Shown here: piece after piece, positions 45,541-55,254 of the stretch
Numbering within the stretch: position 1 is the first letter of the stretch
Layout: each line of letters opens with the position of its first letter
Assembly: GCA_963732905.1 (NCBI GenBank)
Contig: CAVTBM010000006.1
Location: forward strand, 124,001 to 188,000
Direction: 5' to 3'
Length of the DNA stretch: 64,000 bases
Source of the DNA: DASQZK01 sp963732905
GTDB taxonomy: Bacteria > Bacteroidota > Bacteroidia > Bacteroidales > GCA-2748055
Position numbers and translations under genes: made by a program
Notes under the pieces: model-generated
Database searches by the model: none
The model's input: the letters and a program-made list of their open reading frames with translations, nothing else
Told to the model about the DNA's origin: nothing

Positions 45541-46745
45541 GGCAAAGAGGGAGGAGAGATTGGGGAGTGGGGAGTGGAGAGTTAGGAAGTTAGGGATTGA
45601 GGGATTGAGGGATTGAGTGGAAAGGTGAAAGGTGAAAGGCGAAAGGCAAAAGGCAAAAGGGAGGAGAAGAATAATGAATATCGAATGCTGAATTTGAAGA
45701 CGGGTGAAAACAGACATATCCAGATATACGAAATCGTAGACGCACGCCTCGGCGTGCATGCGATAAACGCCGGTTTCATCTGGAAGGCAAAAGGCAAAAG
45801 TGAGGGAGTGAGGGAGTGAGGGATTGAGGGATTGAGTGGAAAGGTGAAAGGTGAAAGGCGAAAGGCAAAAGGCAAAAGGGAGGAGAAGAATAATGAATAT
45901 CGAATGCTGAATTTGAAGACGGGTAAAAACAGACATATCCAGATATACGAAATCGTAGACGCACGCCTCGGCGTGCATGCGATAAACGCCGGTTTCATCT
46001 GGAAGGCAAAAGGCAAAAGTGAGGGAGTGAGGGAGTGAGGGATTGAGGGATTGAGTGGAAAGGTGAAAGGTGAAAGGCGAAAGGCGAAAGGCAAAAGGGA
46101 GGAGAAGAATAATGAATATTGAATATCGAATGATGAATTTGAAGACGGGTAAAAACAGACATAACCAGATATACGCAATCGTAGACGCACGCCTCGGCGT
46201 GCATGCGATAAACGCCGGTTTCATCTGGAAGGCAAAAGGCAAAAGTGAGGGAGTGAGGGAGTGAGGGATTGAGGGATTGAGTGGAAAGGTGAAAGGTGAA
46301 AGGCGAAAGGCGAAAGGCAAAAGGGAGGAGAAGAATAATGAATATCGAATGATGAATTTGAAGACGGGTGAAAACAGACATATCCAGATATACGAAATCG
46401 TAGACGCACGCCTCGGCGTGCATGCGATAAACGCCGGTTTCATCTGGAAGGCAAAAGGCAAAAGTGAGGGAGTGAGGGAGTGAGGGAGTGAGTGATTGAG
46501 TGATTGAGGGATTGAGTGGAAAGGTGAAAGGTGAAAGGCGAAAGGCGAAAGGCAAAAGGGAGGAGAAGAATAATGAATATTGAATATCGAATGCTGAATT
46601 TGAAGACGGGTGAAAACAGACATATCCAGATATACGCAATCGTAGACGCACGCCTCGGCGTGCATGCGATAAACGCCGGTTTCATCTGGAAGGCAAAAGG
46701 CAAAAGTGAGGGATTGAGGGAGTTAGTGGGAAGAATGACTTTGAA
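45541..46745. repeat. Five-copy tandem repeat, units of about 219-235 bp
   Basis: Units begin with the motif GTGGAAAGGTGAAAGGTG at 45617, 45836, 46055, 46281 and 46516. Each has purine-rich heptamers (GGTGAAA, GGCGAAA, GGCAAAA), a unique block with GAATTTGAAGACGGGT, a perfect inverted repeat GCACGCCTCGGCGTGC (45742, 45961, 46187, 46406, 46648), and GAGGGATT/GAGGGAGT octamers. Lengths vary by a 7-bp insertion in copies 3 and 5 and by octamer number before copy 5. A degenerate octamer tract precedes copy 1. Long reading frames cross it on both strands because 219 is a multiple of three, but their periodic peptides look accidental. The stretch between leuS and the glycosyltransferases holds nothing else. 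Confidence 0.95.
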
Positions 46746-46769
46746 TTGGAGATTGGAGATTGGTTGGTA

Positions 46770-48308
46770 TTAATGGTTCTTCATATAAATGTATAAGCGG
46801 TAGGTATTATTCGAATAAATCTGCGTAAGATAGTCTGCAGGAATATCCCTGCAGGTAACGATAAACCTGATGTCATGCTTTGCTTCGAATGCAGGGATAA
46901 CTTCAGGATTACTCATAAGTCGCTTCTCCCATAGGGAACGCTGGTACCATTCGTAAATACCCTTACCGGTTGTTGGAATGTATTTATTATAAAAATAACA
47001 GTCACGTCGCGATTCGCGGGGCAGGGCCAGGGAGATTTCGTCCTGAGGGCAAAGGAACAAAAATGTGTCGTCGGGGTGGCTCCTTTCATGAAGAATCCTG
47101 GCCAGATTTTTCATATCGTTGAACTGTGGTGTTTCAGCTTTGTAGGTTTCAATCCGGCTCACTACCTTCTGGCCCAGAACAAAAAATGTGAGGAGTACTA
47201 TAGATGACATCTGAATCAGATAGAATTTCTTCCTTCCGGTAAATGCGGCATATTTTTGTTTAAGGTAAGGTATCCATTTGTCGCGCAGCAACAGCAAGAT
47301 GATGAGCTGAAACAGCATCATGGCTATGACGCTTCCCCTGAAGGGGTAAAATTTCATCAGGGATCCGTTTTTATCCAGGTATGCGACAGGTACAAAAAGG
47401 AGCAGCTGAATAAGAATGATTATCATCAGACGGTTCATTACAGCTACCCGTCCGGTGGTTTGTTTCCTCAGGTACTTCACGGCAATAAACAGGGCAATGA
47501 CGGCCTTAAGCACTTTGGGAGCGTGATAATGCCAGAAGTAATCGAGGCTTTTAAAGATACCGATATGCTGGGGATTACGGATATAGGTATAGACAAAGTT
47601 GGTGTTAATGCCGTTTATCACCGTCTGCCGGTCCTCCATCAGGCCGGTGAAAATATAGATTACCAGGGGAATCTGGATAACAGCATAAGCGGCCCAGTAA
47701 TAAAGGATTTTACGGTCGGTCTTCCTCTGGAATAGAAACATGTATATGATAAGGTAAAGCCCGTACCATCCGGCGGCAAGGAAATGCCAGTAGGTAGCCA
47801 GGGCCGCAAGGAGTATGGCTTTCAGGTTATTGCCCTTTAACAGGAAATACAGGCTCCAGAAAATAAACAGGTAGGCTATGGTCTTCGATTCGATTCCGCC
47901 GAAGATCCACTCCCCACCGAAAAAATTCTGCTGAGGTATATAAAGTACTGCCAGCCAAAACACCAGCAAAATGTTGTTGAGTTTGAGTAAACGGGCGATT
48001 GCCGCTACAGGAAAGGCAAACAGGATGAACATCAACATCCGTCCAAAAAACGTCACCTGTTCAAAACTCAGGAAACGGAGGGCGAGGCCGGCGATATACT
48101 GGAAGAAGAGCCGGCTTCCGGGAAAGTCGGTGAAAAGAAATGAGCCGGGTATCCAGTTCTTATCCATAAACGCTTTGGCATAGCCCAGATACTGTTCTTC
48201 ATTAAAGTTGAGCCGGAAGCCCAGGAAGAAAACAGACAAAACAAAGAATACCAGGATCTCCTTGTTGATCCGGTTAAAGGCCGTCAGGAACCGGGAAAGG
48301 TTTTTCAT
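46770..48308 (-). CDS. Polytopic membrane protein, probable GT-C-type glycosyltransferase
   Basis: A 512-residue inner-membrane protein with about eleven helices. After a first helix (about 19-32) comes a periplasmic loop with an acidic pair-like segment (FNEEQYLGYAKAF), then clustered helices to residue 400 and a soluble C-terminal domain (about 400-512). This is the layout of GT-C transferases such as mannosyl- or arabinosyltransferases using lipid-linked sugars. I do not recognise a more specific family. The neighbouring GT2 enzyme, 5 bases upstream, is of the type that makes polyprenyl-phosphate sugars, so the two could form a donor-maker/transferase pair. Confidence 0.65.
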   Translation of the reverse strand: MKNLSRFLTAFNRINKEILVFFVLSVFFLGFRLNFNEEQYLGYAKAFMDKNWIPGSFLFTDFPGSRLFFQYIAGLALRFLSFEQVTFFGRMLMFILFAFPVAAIARLLKLNNILLVFWLAVLYIPQQNFFGGEWIFGGIESKTIAYLFIFWSLYFLLKGNNLKAILLAALATYWHFLAAGWYGLYLIIYMFLFQRKTDRKILYYWAAYAVIQIPLVIYIFTGLMEDRQTVINGINTNFVYTYIRNPQHIGIFKSLDYFWHYHAPKVLKAVIALFIAVKYLRKQTTGRVAVMNRLMIIILIQLLLFVPVAYLDKNGSLMKFYPFRGSVIAMMLFQLIILLLLRDKWIPYLKQKYAAFTGRKKFYLIQMSSIVLLTFFVLGQKVVSRIETYKAETPQFNDMKNLARILHERSHPDDTFLFLCPQDEISLALPRESRRDCYFYNKYIPTTGKGIYEWYQRSLWEKRLMSNPEVIPAFEAKHDIRFIVTCRDIPADYLTQIYSNNTYRLYIYMKNH

Positions 48309-48313
48309 GAGAG

Positions 48314-49237
48314 CTATTCGATGTATTTGTCCTTGACGATAAACAGGGGCCTTTTGCGTGATTCATCATAGATCCGGATCACATATTCCCCGATCATCCC
48401 CAGGGCCAGCAGCTGAATGCCACTGAAAACCGAAAGAAAGATGATCAGCGTGGTGAATCCCTGTGGCACATTGCCGTAAAAATATTTCTTTACCAGTGTG
48501 ATCACAATGTAGATGAAGGATACAAAGACGACGAGTGTGCCCAGGCGGGTGAGGATTTTCACCGGGAAATCACTGAAACTGAAAATGCCGTTATAGGCCA
48601 GTCCCAGGAGTTTCCGAAAAGAATATTTCGTCTCTCCGGCCTGCCGTTTGTCGCGTTCATATTCAACACCTGTCTGACTAAATCCCACCCAGGAGCGTAT
48701 GCCACGGATATACAGGCTCTGTTCGGGCATGGAAAGGATGAAGTCCACCACCCGGCGGGTCATGACGGAAAAATCGCCGCTATCCAGGGGGATGCTGACA
48801 TTTGACACCTGCTTGAGAATCCTGTAGTATGTCCAGTACAGCGCTTTCCGGATGAAGCTCTCCTTTCGCTTTTTCCGGATGGCGTATGCCACATCAAAGC
48901 CCTCGTCGAGCTTATGTACAAACTCATGAAGAATTTCCGGTGGATCCTGCAAATCCCCGTCGATGATGCCGATGTACTCACCGGTGGAATAGGTCAATCC
49001 GGCCAGGATAGCCGACTGGTGCCCGTAGTTCCTCGAGAGGGAAAGTACTTTGAACCGCTTGTCCTGCTTATGGTGCAGAATAAGCTGAGGCAGTGTTTTA
49101 TCTGTGCTGCCGTCATCCACGCAGATGATCTCAAAATCGGGGGTGATCTTTTCCAAAGCTGTCATACAACGGGTATACAGCTGTCCGATGATCTGCTCTT
49201 CATTATATACAGGGATGACCAGCGAAAATTTAGACAT
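48314..49237 (-). CDS. GT2 glycosyltransferase, polyprenyl-phosphate sugar transferase (GtrB/DPM-type)
   Basis: A 307-residue protein starting MSKFSLVIPVYNEEQIIGQL. The GT-A domain (1-220) has IICVDDGSTDKT and the metal motif IIDGDLQDPPE, the DPM1/GtrB pattern. Two C-terminal helices (about 235-258 and 268-290) and the RPLFIVKDKYIE end are also typical. Such enzymes transfer a sugar from a nucleotide donor to undecaprenyl phosphate for use by a GT-C enzyme, here probably the next gene. I start at ATG 49237, nine codons inside the longest frame, to match the family. Confidence 0.88.
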   Translation of the reverse strand: MSKFSLVIPVYNEEQIIGQLYTRCMTALEKITPDFEIICVDDGSTDKTLPQLILHHKQDKRFKVLSLSRNYGHQSAILAGLTYSTGEYIGIIDGDLQDPPEILHEFVHKLDEGFDVAYAIRKKRKESFIRKALYWTYYRILKQVSNVSIPLDSGDFSVMTRRVVDFILSMPEQSLYIRGIRSWVGFSQTGVEYERDKRQAGETKYSFRKLLGLAYNGIFSFSDFPVKILTRLGTLVVFVSFIYIVITLVKKYFYGNVPQGFTTLIIFLSVFSGIQLLALGMIGEYVIRIYDESRKRPLFIVKDKYIE

Positions 49238-49386
49238 GTTGTAAATTCGGGTTATAGAACACAATAAAAGGTTAAAAATATGGATTTTGGTTCAACCTTG
49301 CACAAAAATGGCAAATTAATTCTGCTAAACACCGGGTGGTGAAATGAAAAATGAATTTAAATTCATAAATTTGCCTTTCTGTTACC

Positions 49387-49458
49387 GGCCCCATAGTTCA
49401 ATGGATAGAATGTAAGATTCCGGTTCTTATGATCTGGGTTCGAATCCCGGTGGGGTCA
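49387..49458 (+). tRNA. tRNA-Arg (anticodon CCG)
   Basis: A complete cloverleaf: acceptor stem GGCCCCA with TGGGGTC (one G-T pair), D stem GTTC/GAAT, anticodon stem TAAGA/TCTTA with loop TTCCGGT, T stem CTGGG/CCCGG with loop TTCGAAT, and discriminator A. The anticodon CCG reads CGG arginine codons. CCA is not encoded. TAAATTTG at 49366-49373 is a good -7 element. Confidence 0.95.
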
Positions 49459-49545
49459 CGAGGAAGTTTGGAGTGTGAGTTTTGAGCAAGAGTAAGAAAT
49501 TCATACTCCATTTTTTCTTTCTCAAGACTCAAACTCCAACTCAAA

Positions 49546-49638
49546 GTGAAGAAGACCGAATCCGCAGATGCAATTTACCTTACAGAGCCAGAACTGGAAA
49601 AAATTTACAAACCAGGATTAAACGGATTATTGTTCTAA
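49546..49638 (+). pseudogene. Possible fragment of a tyrosine recombinase (integrase)
   Basis: A frame of 30 codons starting GTG encodes VKKTESADAIYLTEPELEKI followed by YKPGLNGLLF and a stop. The AIYLTEpELEKIYxxdL stretch is like the segment that opens the catalytic domain in many Bacteroidota tyrosine recombinases. It lies 88 bp downstream of the tRNA-Arg gene, a classical integration target, and in the same orientation. The rest of the enzyme is absent. A loose inverted repeat with GGAGTTTGAG-like arms (about 49467-49541) lies between. The match is short and made by eye. Confidence 0.35.
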
Positions 49639-50772
49639 AATGATGATTTTTTTGTTTTCTGATAAATTCCCGGCTGACAGATTCAAAAAATAAATGCCTC
49701 CTGCTAAATTACCGCGATTAAATTCAACCTCGTAAGATCCCGGAGTTTGTACTTTATCAACCAACATTGCTACTTCTCTGCCCTGGTAATCAAATACCGT
49801 CAAAGTAACGTGGGAGGGTTGAGAAATTGAATAGCTTATTAAGGTAGAGGATGAAAAAGGATTAGGATAATTCTGATTCAGATAAAATCCTTTATATTCT
49901 TTTGTTAAGTTATCTGTGCTTGTGACACTAGAATCGGTCAGGTTATACTTATCCTTGAGATAGTTTTCTATAAGTAATCTATCGGAATTGGAAAGAACCG
50001 CATCGTAAACTATTATTTCAGCAATATCGCATTTAGCCTGGACAGTACCTAAATCCGGAAAATTATCAGTCGAACCGATTCCTCCGCCGGAAGCCGTTGA
50101 ATCGCCGAGCGGAACAGAAATAGCAATACCGGAACCCGATGCTGTTATAGTAGCATCCATTCCATTCCATCTAAGCGTCGTATTTGACACAGTTAGGTCC
50201 CTGACAATATTAATGTTTCTCCATTCATCATATTTTGCTATTCCAGGGCCCGTCGCCTTAATATAATCATTATGATCTTCAGTGCCCACAATAATATCGT
50301 CATCGCCATCATCCATGCCACGCATTTTAATGGCAAAATGCTCATTGGCCGCATACGTGCCACCGGGACCTAATGTCAGGATAAAACCAGGAGGATTTGA
50401 TCCTAAGGCGCCTGATTTGTTCTTGAAAACAGTAAAAAGACTGATCTGGGTCATTCGCTTTGAACCTGTAAATCCCAACCTATCGTAAGTTCCATCGAAA
50501 CTTATTACCGGTTTTCCATTAAGTTCATCATTCACTATCAAAGGCTGGCGGCTGGTATCAGCTTCTACGGCATCATTCCCATTTCCGCTCAGATCTTTCC
50601 ATCTGGTTACCTTTGAACCATCAAGTATAACACCCGTGTCAGCTCTAAGCCAGAGTTGCAATCCATACCCTGGTATTTCACTGCCTGAAGCATAAGAATT
50701 TAGTTTTTGACCGAATCCGGGGATTGATAAAATACTCAGGATCAATAGCGTGATAGAAATTTTATTTTTCAT
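49627..50772 (-). CDS. Secreted LamG-like protein with T9SS sorting domain
   Basis: A 381-residue exported protein with signal peptide (about 1-21). A concanavalin-like (LamG) domain spans about 32-270 (GLQLWLRADTGV, WKDLSGNGNDA, DIAEIIVYDAVLS). A type IX sorting domain ends the chain (NYPNPFSSSTLISYSI, then VTLTVFDYQGREVAML and GIYFLNLSAG). The NYPNPF wording resembles Ignavibacteria-type sorting domains. A strong Shine-Dalgarno AAGGAG lies 6 bases upstream of ATG, which is uncommon in this phylum. It should be exported to the surface and may bind carbohydrate. Its gene is AT-rich and lies in the block after tRNA-Arg, suggesting transfer. Confidence 0.85.
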   Translation of the reverse strand: MKNKISITLLILSILSIPGFGQKLNSYASGSEIPGYGLQLWLRADTGVILDGSKVTRWKDLSGNGNDAVEADTSRQPLIVNDELNGKPVISFDGTYDRLGFTGSKRMTQISLFTVFKNKSGALGSNPPGFILTLGPGGTYAANEHFAIKMRGMDDGDDDIIVGTEDHNDYIKATGPGIAKYDEWRNINIVRDLTVSNTTLRWNGMDATITASGSGIAISVPLGDSTASGGGIGSTDNFPDLGTVQAKCDIAEIIVYDAVLSNSDRLLIENYLKDKYNLTDSSVTSTDNLTKEYKGFYLNQNYPNPFSSSTLISYSISQPSHVTLTVFDYQGREVAMLVDKVQTPGSYEVEFNRGNLAGGIYFLNLSAGNLSENKKIIILEQ

Positions 50773-50778
50773 AACGTA

Positions 50779-50784
50779 CTCCTT
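50779..50784 (-). promoter_or_regulatory. Shine-Dalgarno site AAGGAG of the LamG-like gene
   Basis: Read leftwards, AAGGAG ends 6 bases before the ATG at 50772. Most other starts in this window lack such a site, as usual for Bacteroidota, so it stands out. Confidence 0.7.
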
Positions 50785-50842
50785 ACTTTTTAATTGTTAT
50801 ACTGCAAATTAACAACTTCAGGAGCCCCGGTATGTATCAATA

Positions 50843-50892
50843 ATGTCGCAAGAAATTAAATGTATGTAGTAAAAGCTTACTATTATGTCGCA
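50843..50892 (-). promoter_or_regulatory. Pair of ATGTCGCA motifs upstream of the LamG-like gene
   Basis: On the plus strand ATGTCGCA occurs at 50843-50850 and 50885-50892, same orientation, 42 bp apart (about four helical turns). Both are flanked by A/T-rich sequence (AATAATGTCGCAAGAAATTA and TATTATGTCGCATTAATAAA). A third identical copy is at 57256-57263 upstream of the sulfatase. They are candidate operators for the AraC-type output domain of the hybrid sensor encoded between these genes. Confidence 0.4.
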
Positions 50893-50964
50893 TTAATAAA
50901 ATTCATCTGATATCAATGGAATTTTGATGACATAATTTGGATTTAATGTAATAGTGCTAGTTCA

Positions 50965-53900
50965 TTAAAGCATGTGACTTTTCGGCGGATGCCCAAATTC
51001 TTCCTTAAAGCATTTAGAAAAATAAACAGGGCTGGAGAATCCAACAGAATAAGCTATTTCCGAGATATTCCCATCCCCATTTTCTAACAATTTTTTTGCT
51101 TTATACAGCCTGATTGACCTGACATAAACACTGGGAGATTTGCCAGTTAAAGCACTTACTTTTCTATGGACCTGTGATCTGCTCATTCCAATCTTACTGC
51201 CAAGATCTTCAATACTGAAATTTTCATCCGAAATATATTCTTCTACAATTTTCAAGACTTTGTTCAAAAATTTCTCATCCATGTTTCGAATTTTCTTCTC
51301 TCCGGTTTCCGGTTCAGATATTTCTCTGCTGTAATTAATCTGTAAACTTCTCCTGATTTTAATCAGATTGTCTATCCTGATTCTTAACTCCTCTATATCA
51401 AATGGTTTTGTAAGATAATCATCTGCACCTTTTCGTAATCCTTCAAATTTATTTTCCTTTTCTGATTTAGCTGTTAATATAATAATGGGGATATGACTGG
51501 TTTTCTCATCGTGCTTTAAAATCCTCACCAATTCATTTCCATCCATCTTTGGCATCATCACATCGCTGATTATAAGATCAGGAATTAAATTTTCAGCTTT
51601 TCTAACTCCTTGTTCTCCATTGACAGCCTCTTCAATATGATAAACTCCACCCAGAGAATCTTTTATATAGTCTCTCATATCAGAATTATCTTCCACAACA
51701 AGAATAATTGTTTTCCCATCTTCTGATGAATTATCAGTAAAATCATCGATTCTTTCACTCCTTACATTTTCTGATATAAATTGACTTCCATTATTGGCCA
51801 AGGTTTTTAAATGATCTTCTATCTCTTCGATCGATATTTCTTCATCTTCAAAATGATTCCGGCCCATTGGAAATTTCAAAGTAAATGCTGTTCCCTTATC
51901 CATTTCACTCTCAACGCTGATTGTTCCATGATGCAGAGCCAATAATTCTTTTGTCAATGCCAGACCAATACCTGTGCCTTCATATTCTTTCGTAAATGAA
52001 GAATCAACCTGATAAAACCTGTCGAAAAGCTTTGGGATTTCTTCATGTGGTATTCCAATTCCGGTATCTCTGATTTTTATGAGTACATAATTATCGATTT
52101 CATTTAAAGAGATGGTTACCTTTCCATTTTGAGGAGTAAACTTAAATGCATTCGATAAAATATTCGAGACAATTTTCAACATCATTTCCCGGTCGAAATA
52201 CAATTCGATGAATTCTTTTTCAGCTGTTATCTTTAACGTAATGTCCTTCTCCTCTATGAATGATTCATACGATTGGACAACTCCTTTTATAAACGAAACG
52301 ATATTCCCTTTAGAAGCATTCATCTTTAATTTTCCAGCTTCCAGTTTTGAAAGATCGAGTAGCTGATTAACCAATTGCAAAAGACGTTTTGAATTTTTTA
52401 TAATTGTCCCGCTATCCTTTCTGACACTTTCATCAGACACTTTTGAGTTGATTTTTTCCGCGGGGCCTAAAATTAATGTAAGCGGAGTTCTGAATTCATG
52501 AGATATATTGGCAAAGAATCTTGATTTCATCCTATCCAGGTCCTCTCTCTCCTTAAGCATAGTTTCATCCAATATTATCTTGTCTCTCATTTCAACCCTT
52601 TTCAATTCATAACGTCGTAGAAAAAATAAAGTGAAAAGGACAAACATTCCATATCCGGTGTATGCCATTTTGCTTTTCCACCATGGAGGTGAAATAATTA
52701 TCGATATTGAAGTTCCTTCCTCATTCCAAACCCCATCATTGTTTGAACCTTTAACTCTAAACGTATATTTACCAGGAATCACATCAGGATATGAAGCATA
52801 ATGTCTCTTACCCGAATAAACCCAATCTTTATCTACTCCTACCATTTTATAAGCATACAGGTTTCTTTCCGGACTTACAAAACTCAATGCAGCAAATTCA
52901 AATGATAATGAGTTTTTATCATATGGTAATTTTATTTCTTTCCCAAAAGGCACAGGTTTATCAAATATTCTTATTGATGTTATTACAATTGGAGGTATAT
53001 ATGAATTATCTATTATGCTGTCGGGATTGAAACGAGTTAGGCCGCCGGGTCCTGCAAAATAAATTTCCCCATTTTCTGTCTTACAACTTCTAAAATAAAA
53101 TCTGTTGCTTGCAAATCCATACGTTATGTCATAATTTTTAACTGCACCATTTTGGGGATTTAATTTTGAGATACCATTATCAGTGGAGAGCCACAGATTT
53201 CCATGAATGTCCTCTTCTATTGCAAATATCAGATTGCTGGGCAACCCTTCCTTTTCAGTAAAATGAATATAGGAATTCGTGGAAGGTAAGTACTTGTTTA
53301 ACCCGATATTTGTTCCAAACCAGACATTTCCTTTTTTGTCTTTATAAATTACAGTGATTAAATTTCCTGAAATACTGCCGGGATCACTAACATCCGATTT
53401 AAACAGAACAAATTTATTTTGAGGAACATTATATTGGATCAGACCGGCATCTTTTGTTCCTGCCCATAGTGATCCCGATATATCTTTATAAATACATTTT
53501 ATGGAAGTGTTAAAAGATTTAATTAATGAAATTGTCTTTGCAGGTTTATAAATATAGAAAATTCCTCCCTCAAGGGTTCCCACCCAGACAGTATCATTCG
53601 AGGGTGGAGTATCAATGCAATAAACGTGTTGACTGAATTCCTTTCCGGAAGAATAATTAATTCTTGAAACTTGCCCATTTTTTTCTTTCACATAGATTCC
53701 ACCAGCATATGATGTAATCCAGATATTACCCAGATTATCTTTTGCAATATAATTTCTGCCCGTTTTGTATGTGTTGAATTGGGGTGTAAATGTGTCGGTT
53801 CCCGGATCAAATTTTAACATTTCACCACTTTCTGTTTGAACCCATAATTTGCCTCCGCTGCCATTTATAATATTTTCACCTGTTCCAAACGATTTGTCCC

Positions 53901-55077
53901 ATGAATTTTCAATATCATTATACTGCCTGAATGGAAGTTTTTTACGGTTAATCTTATTAATTCCGTTAAACGATGTAATCCAAATTGTACCTGAGCGTTC
54001 ACAACAGATTGAAAGGATCATATCAATACTTAAACTGCCGGGATTATAATTATCGTGATGAAAATGAGTATATTCATTTGTTTTTGGATTAAAAGTATTA
54101 AGCCCGTTATATTTAGTACCGATCCAATAAATGCCGTCAGGATCCTGGTTAATTGCCTCAATATTATCATCTGTCAGGCTGAACAGGCTTTCCGGATCTT
54201 TTGGATCATGTTTGTAAGTTTTATAAGATCCGGATTTTGGATTAACTTCAATAAGTCCTTCCCCATTCGTACACAACCAAATCATACCCGCATTATCCTC
54301 ATAAATTGAATTTATCTGATAGGTTGAGGAATATTCAATCGAATTATCCCACTCAATTCTAACAGAACCTTGTCGATTTTTTGGATCATGCCAGTAATGA
54401 ATAAATTTGCCTGTTTTTTTATCCAGTTCATCCAGTCCATTCCCTGTTCCGATCCAGAGCCTTCCTTCCTTATCTTTTAATAATGCATGAACATAATTAT
54501 TGCTTAAACTACCGGAATCTAAACTATCATGCTTAAAAGTTGTAAACTTCCCGGAAGTCCTGTTAAAAAGATTTAAGCCATCACCTGTTCCAATCCATAA
54601 GGTATCAAATTCATCTTCACAAACAGAAAGAACATAGTTACTGAAATCAATTCCTATACCTGATGAATGCATAAGAAAATGACTAAAATGACCGGTTGAC
54701 GGATTAAGTTTATCCAGGCCAAGGGATGTTCCAACCCATATATTTCCATCCTTATCCTCACAAATAGCCTGAACAGAACCACTATTAATACTGGTTGGGT
54801 TTTCGGGTTCATGTACGTATGATGTAAAAGTATTGCCATCATAACGGTCTAATCCATTATAAGTACCGAACCACAAATAACCTGCTTTATCCTGGATCAT
54901 GCATGGGGTAATGTAGGAACTCATTCCCTGGTCAGGAGTAAAATGTTCGAAAGTTATTTTCGGTTTCTCTGCCTCCACATTTAAACTAAAAAGCAAGAAA
55001 ACTGCAGCAACCAACCCAATCCAAATTATAGAATGTACAAATACCTTAATTTCACGTGAAAAGTATGGCTTCATCAT
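50965..55077 (-). CDS. Hybrid two-component system sensor/regulator (HTCS)
   Basis: A 1370-residue one-piece regulator. It has an N-terminal membrane/signal segment (about 10-33), a periplasmic sensor built from about a dozen beta-propeller repeats of the form DxxGxLWFGTxxGLxxY (40-730), a Y_Y_Y domain (about 735-815) and a membrane helix (about 820-840). The kinase part has NISHEFRTPLTLILGPAEK (His near 875) and an ATPase domain. A receiver has Asp in LIISDVMMPKMDG, and an AraC helix-turn-helix ends the chain (MSRSQVHRKVSALTGKSPS, IAYSVGFSSPVYFSKCF). HTCS proteins detect oligosaccharides in the periplasm and activate adjacent utilisation genes. I start at ATG 55077 (or 55074); upstream codons have only a TTG. 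Confidence 0.95.
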   Translation of the reverse strand: MMKPYFSREIKVFVHSIIWIGLVAAVFLLFSLNVEAEKPKITFEHFTPDQGMSSYITPCMIQDKAGYLWFGTYNGLDRYDGNTFTSYVHEPENPTSINSGSVQAICEDKDGNIWVGTSLGLDKLNPSTGHFSHFLMHSSGIGIDFSNYVLSVCEDEFDTLWIGTGDGLNLFNRTSGKFTTFKHDSLDSGSLSNNYVHALLKDKEGRLWIGTGNGLDELDKKTGKFIHYWHDPKNRQGSVRIEWDNSIEYSSTYQINSIYEDNAGMIWLCTNGEGLIEVNPKSGSYKTYKHDPKDPESLFSLTDDNIEAINQDPDGIYWIGTKYNGLNTFNPKTNEYTHFHHDNYNPGSLSIDMILSICCERSGTIWITSFNGINKINRKKLPFRQYNDIENSWDKSFGTGENIINGSGGKLWVQTESGEMLKFDPGTDTFTPQFNTYKTGRNYIAKDNLGNIWITSYAGGIYVKEKNGQVSRINYSSGKEFSQHVYCIDTPPSNDTVWVGTLEGGIFYIYKPAKTISLIKSFNTSIKCIYKDISGSLWAGTKDAGLIQYNVPQNKFVLFKSDVSDPGSISGNLITVIYKDKKGNVWFGTNIGLNKYLPSTNSYIHFTEKEGLPSNLIFAIEEDIHGNLWLSTDNGISKLNPQNGAVKNYDITYGFASNRFYFRSCKTENGEIYFAGPGGLTRFNPDSIIDNSYIPPIVITSIRIFDKPVPFGKEIKLPYDKNSLSFEFAALSFVSPERNLYAYKMVGVDKDWVYSGKRHYASYPDVIPGKYTFRVKGSNNDGVWNEEGTSISIIISPPWWKSKMAYTGYGMFVLFTLFFLRRYELKRVEMRDKIILDETMLKEREDLDRMKSRFFANISHEFRTPLTLILGPAEKINSKVSDESVRKDSGTIIKNSKRLLQLVNQLLDLSKLEAGKLKMNASKGNIVSFIKGVVQSYESFIEEKDITLKITAEKEFIELYFDREMMLKIVSNILSNAFKFTPQNGKVTISLNEIDNYVLIKIRDTGIGIPHEEIPKLFDRFYQVDSSFTKEYEGTGIGLALTKELLALHHGTISVESEMDKGTAFTLKFPMGRNHFEDEEISIEEIEDHLKTLANNGSQFISENVRSERIDDFTDNSSEDGKTIILVVEDNSDMRDYIKDSLGGVYHIEEAVNGEQGVRKAENLIPDLIISDVMMPKMDGNELVRILKHDEKTSHIPIIILTAKSEKENKFEGLRKGADDYLTKPFDIEELRIRIDNLIKIRRSLQINYSREISEPETGEKKIRNMDEKFLNKVLKIVEEYISDENFSIEDLGSKIGMSRSQVHRKVSALTGKSPSVYVRSIRLYKAKKLLENGDGNISEIAYSVGFSSPVYFSKCFKEEFGHPPKSHML

Positions 55078-55254
55078 ACTAAATTTTTTGGAACCTGAAT
55101 CAGTAAACCTGTTAATATATAACGTTTTAGAAAGACTATTGTTAATTGTAGCAGGATTATAATGAAGTTCGTTTAGCAATGTTATGTTGGCTCTCTGTCT
55201 GAGGAATTTGACTGACAGGTCAATTATTAATAATTGATTAAAGCCCGAATTTGA

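Noticed and set aside
45535..46703. Long leftward reading frames (up to 376 codons) with repeated peptides across the tandem repeat
   Set aside because: Unit length is a multiple of three and the DNA has few stops, so frames stay open on both strands. The peptides are low-complexity, lack an export signal and match no family. Coding is unlikely.
45541..46745. CRISPR array
   Set aside because: Repeats are over 200 bp, there are no unique 30-40 bp spacers, and no cas gene is present.
49351..49366. Palindrome ATGAATTTAAATTCAT just before tRNA-Arg
   Set aside because: It is simple AT-rich sequence overlapping the promoter region; no regulator is suggested by the context. It is recorded only as a coincidence.
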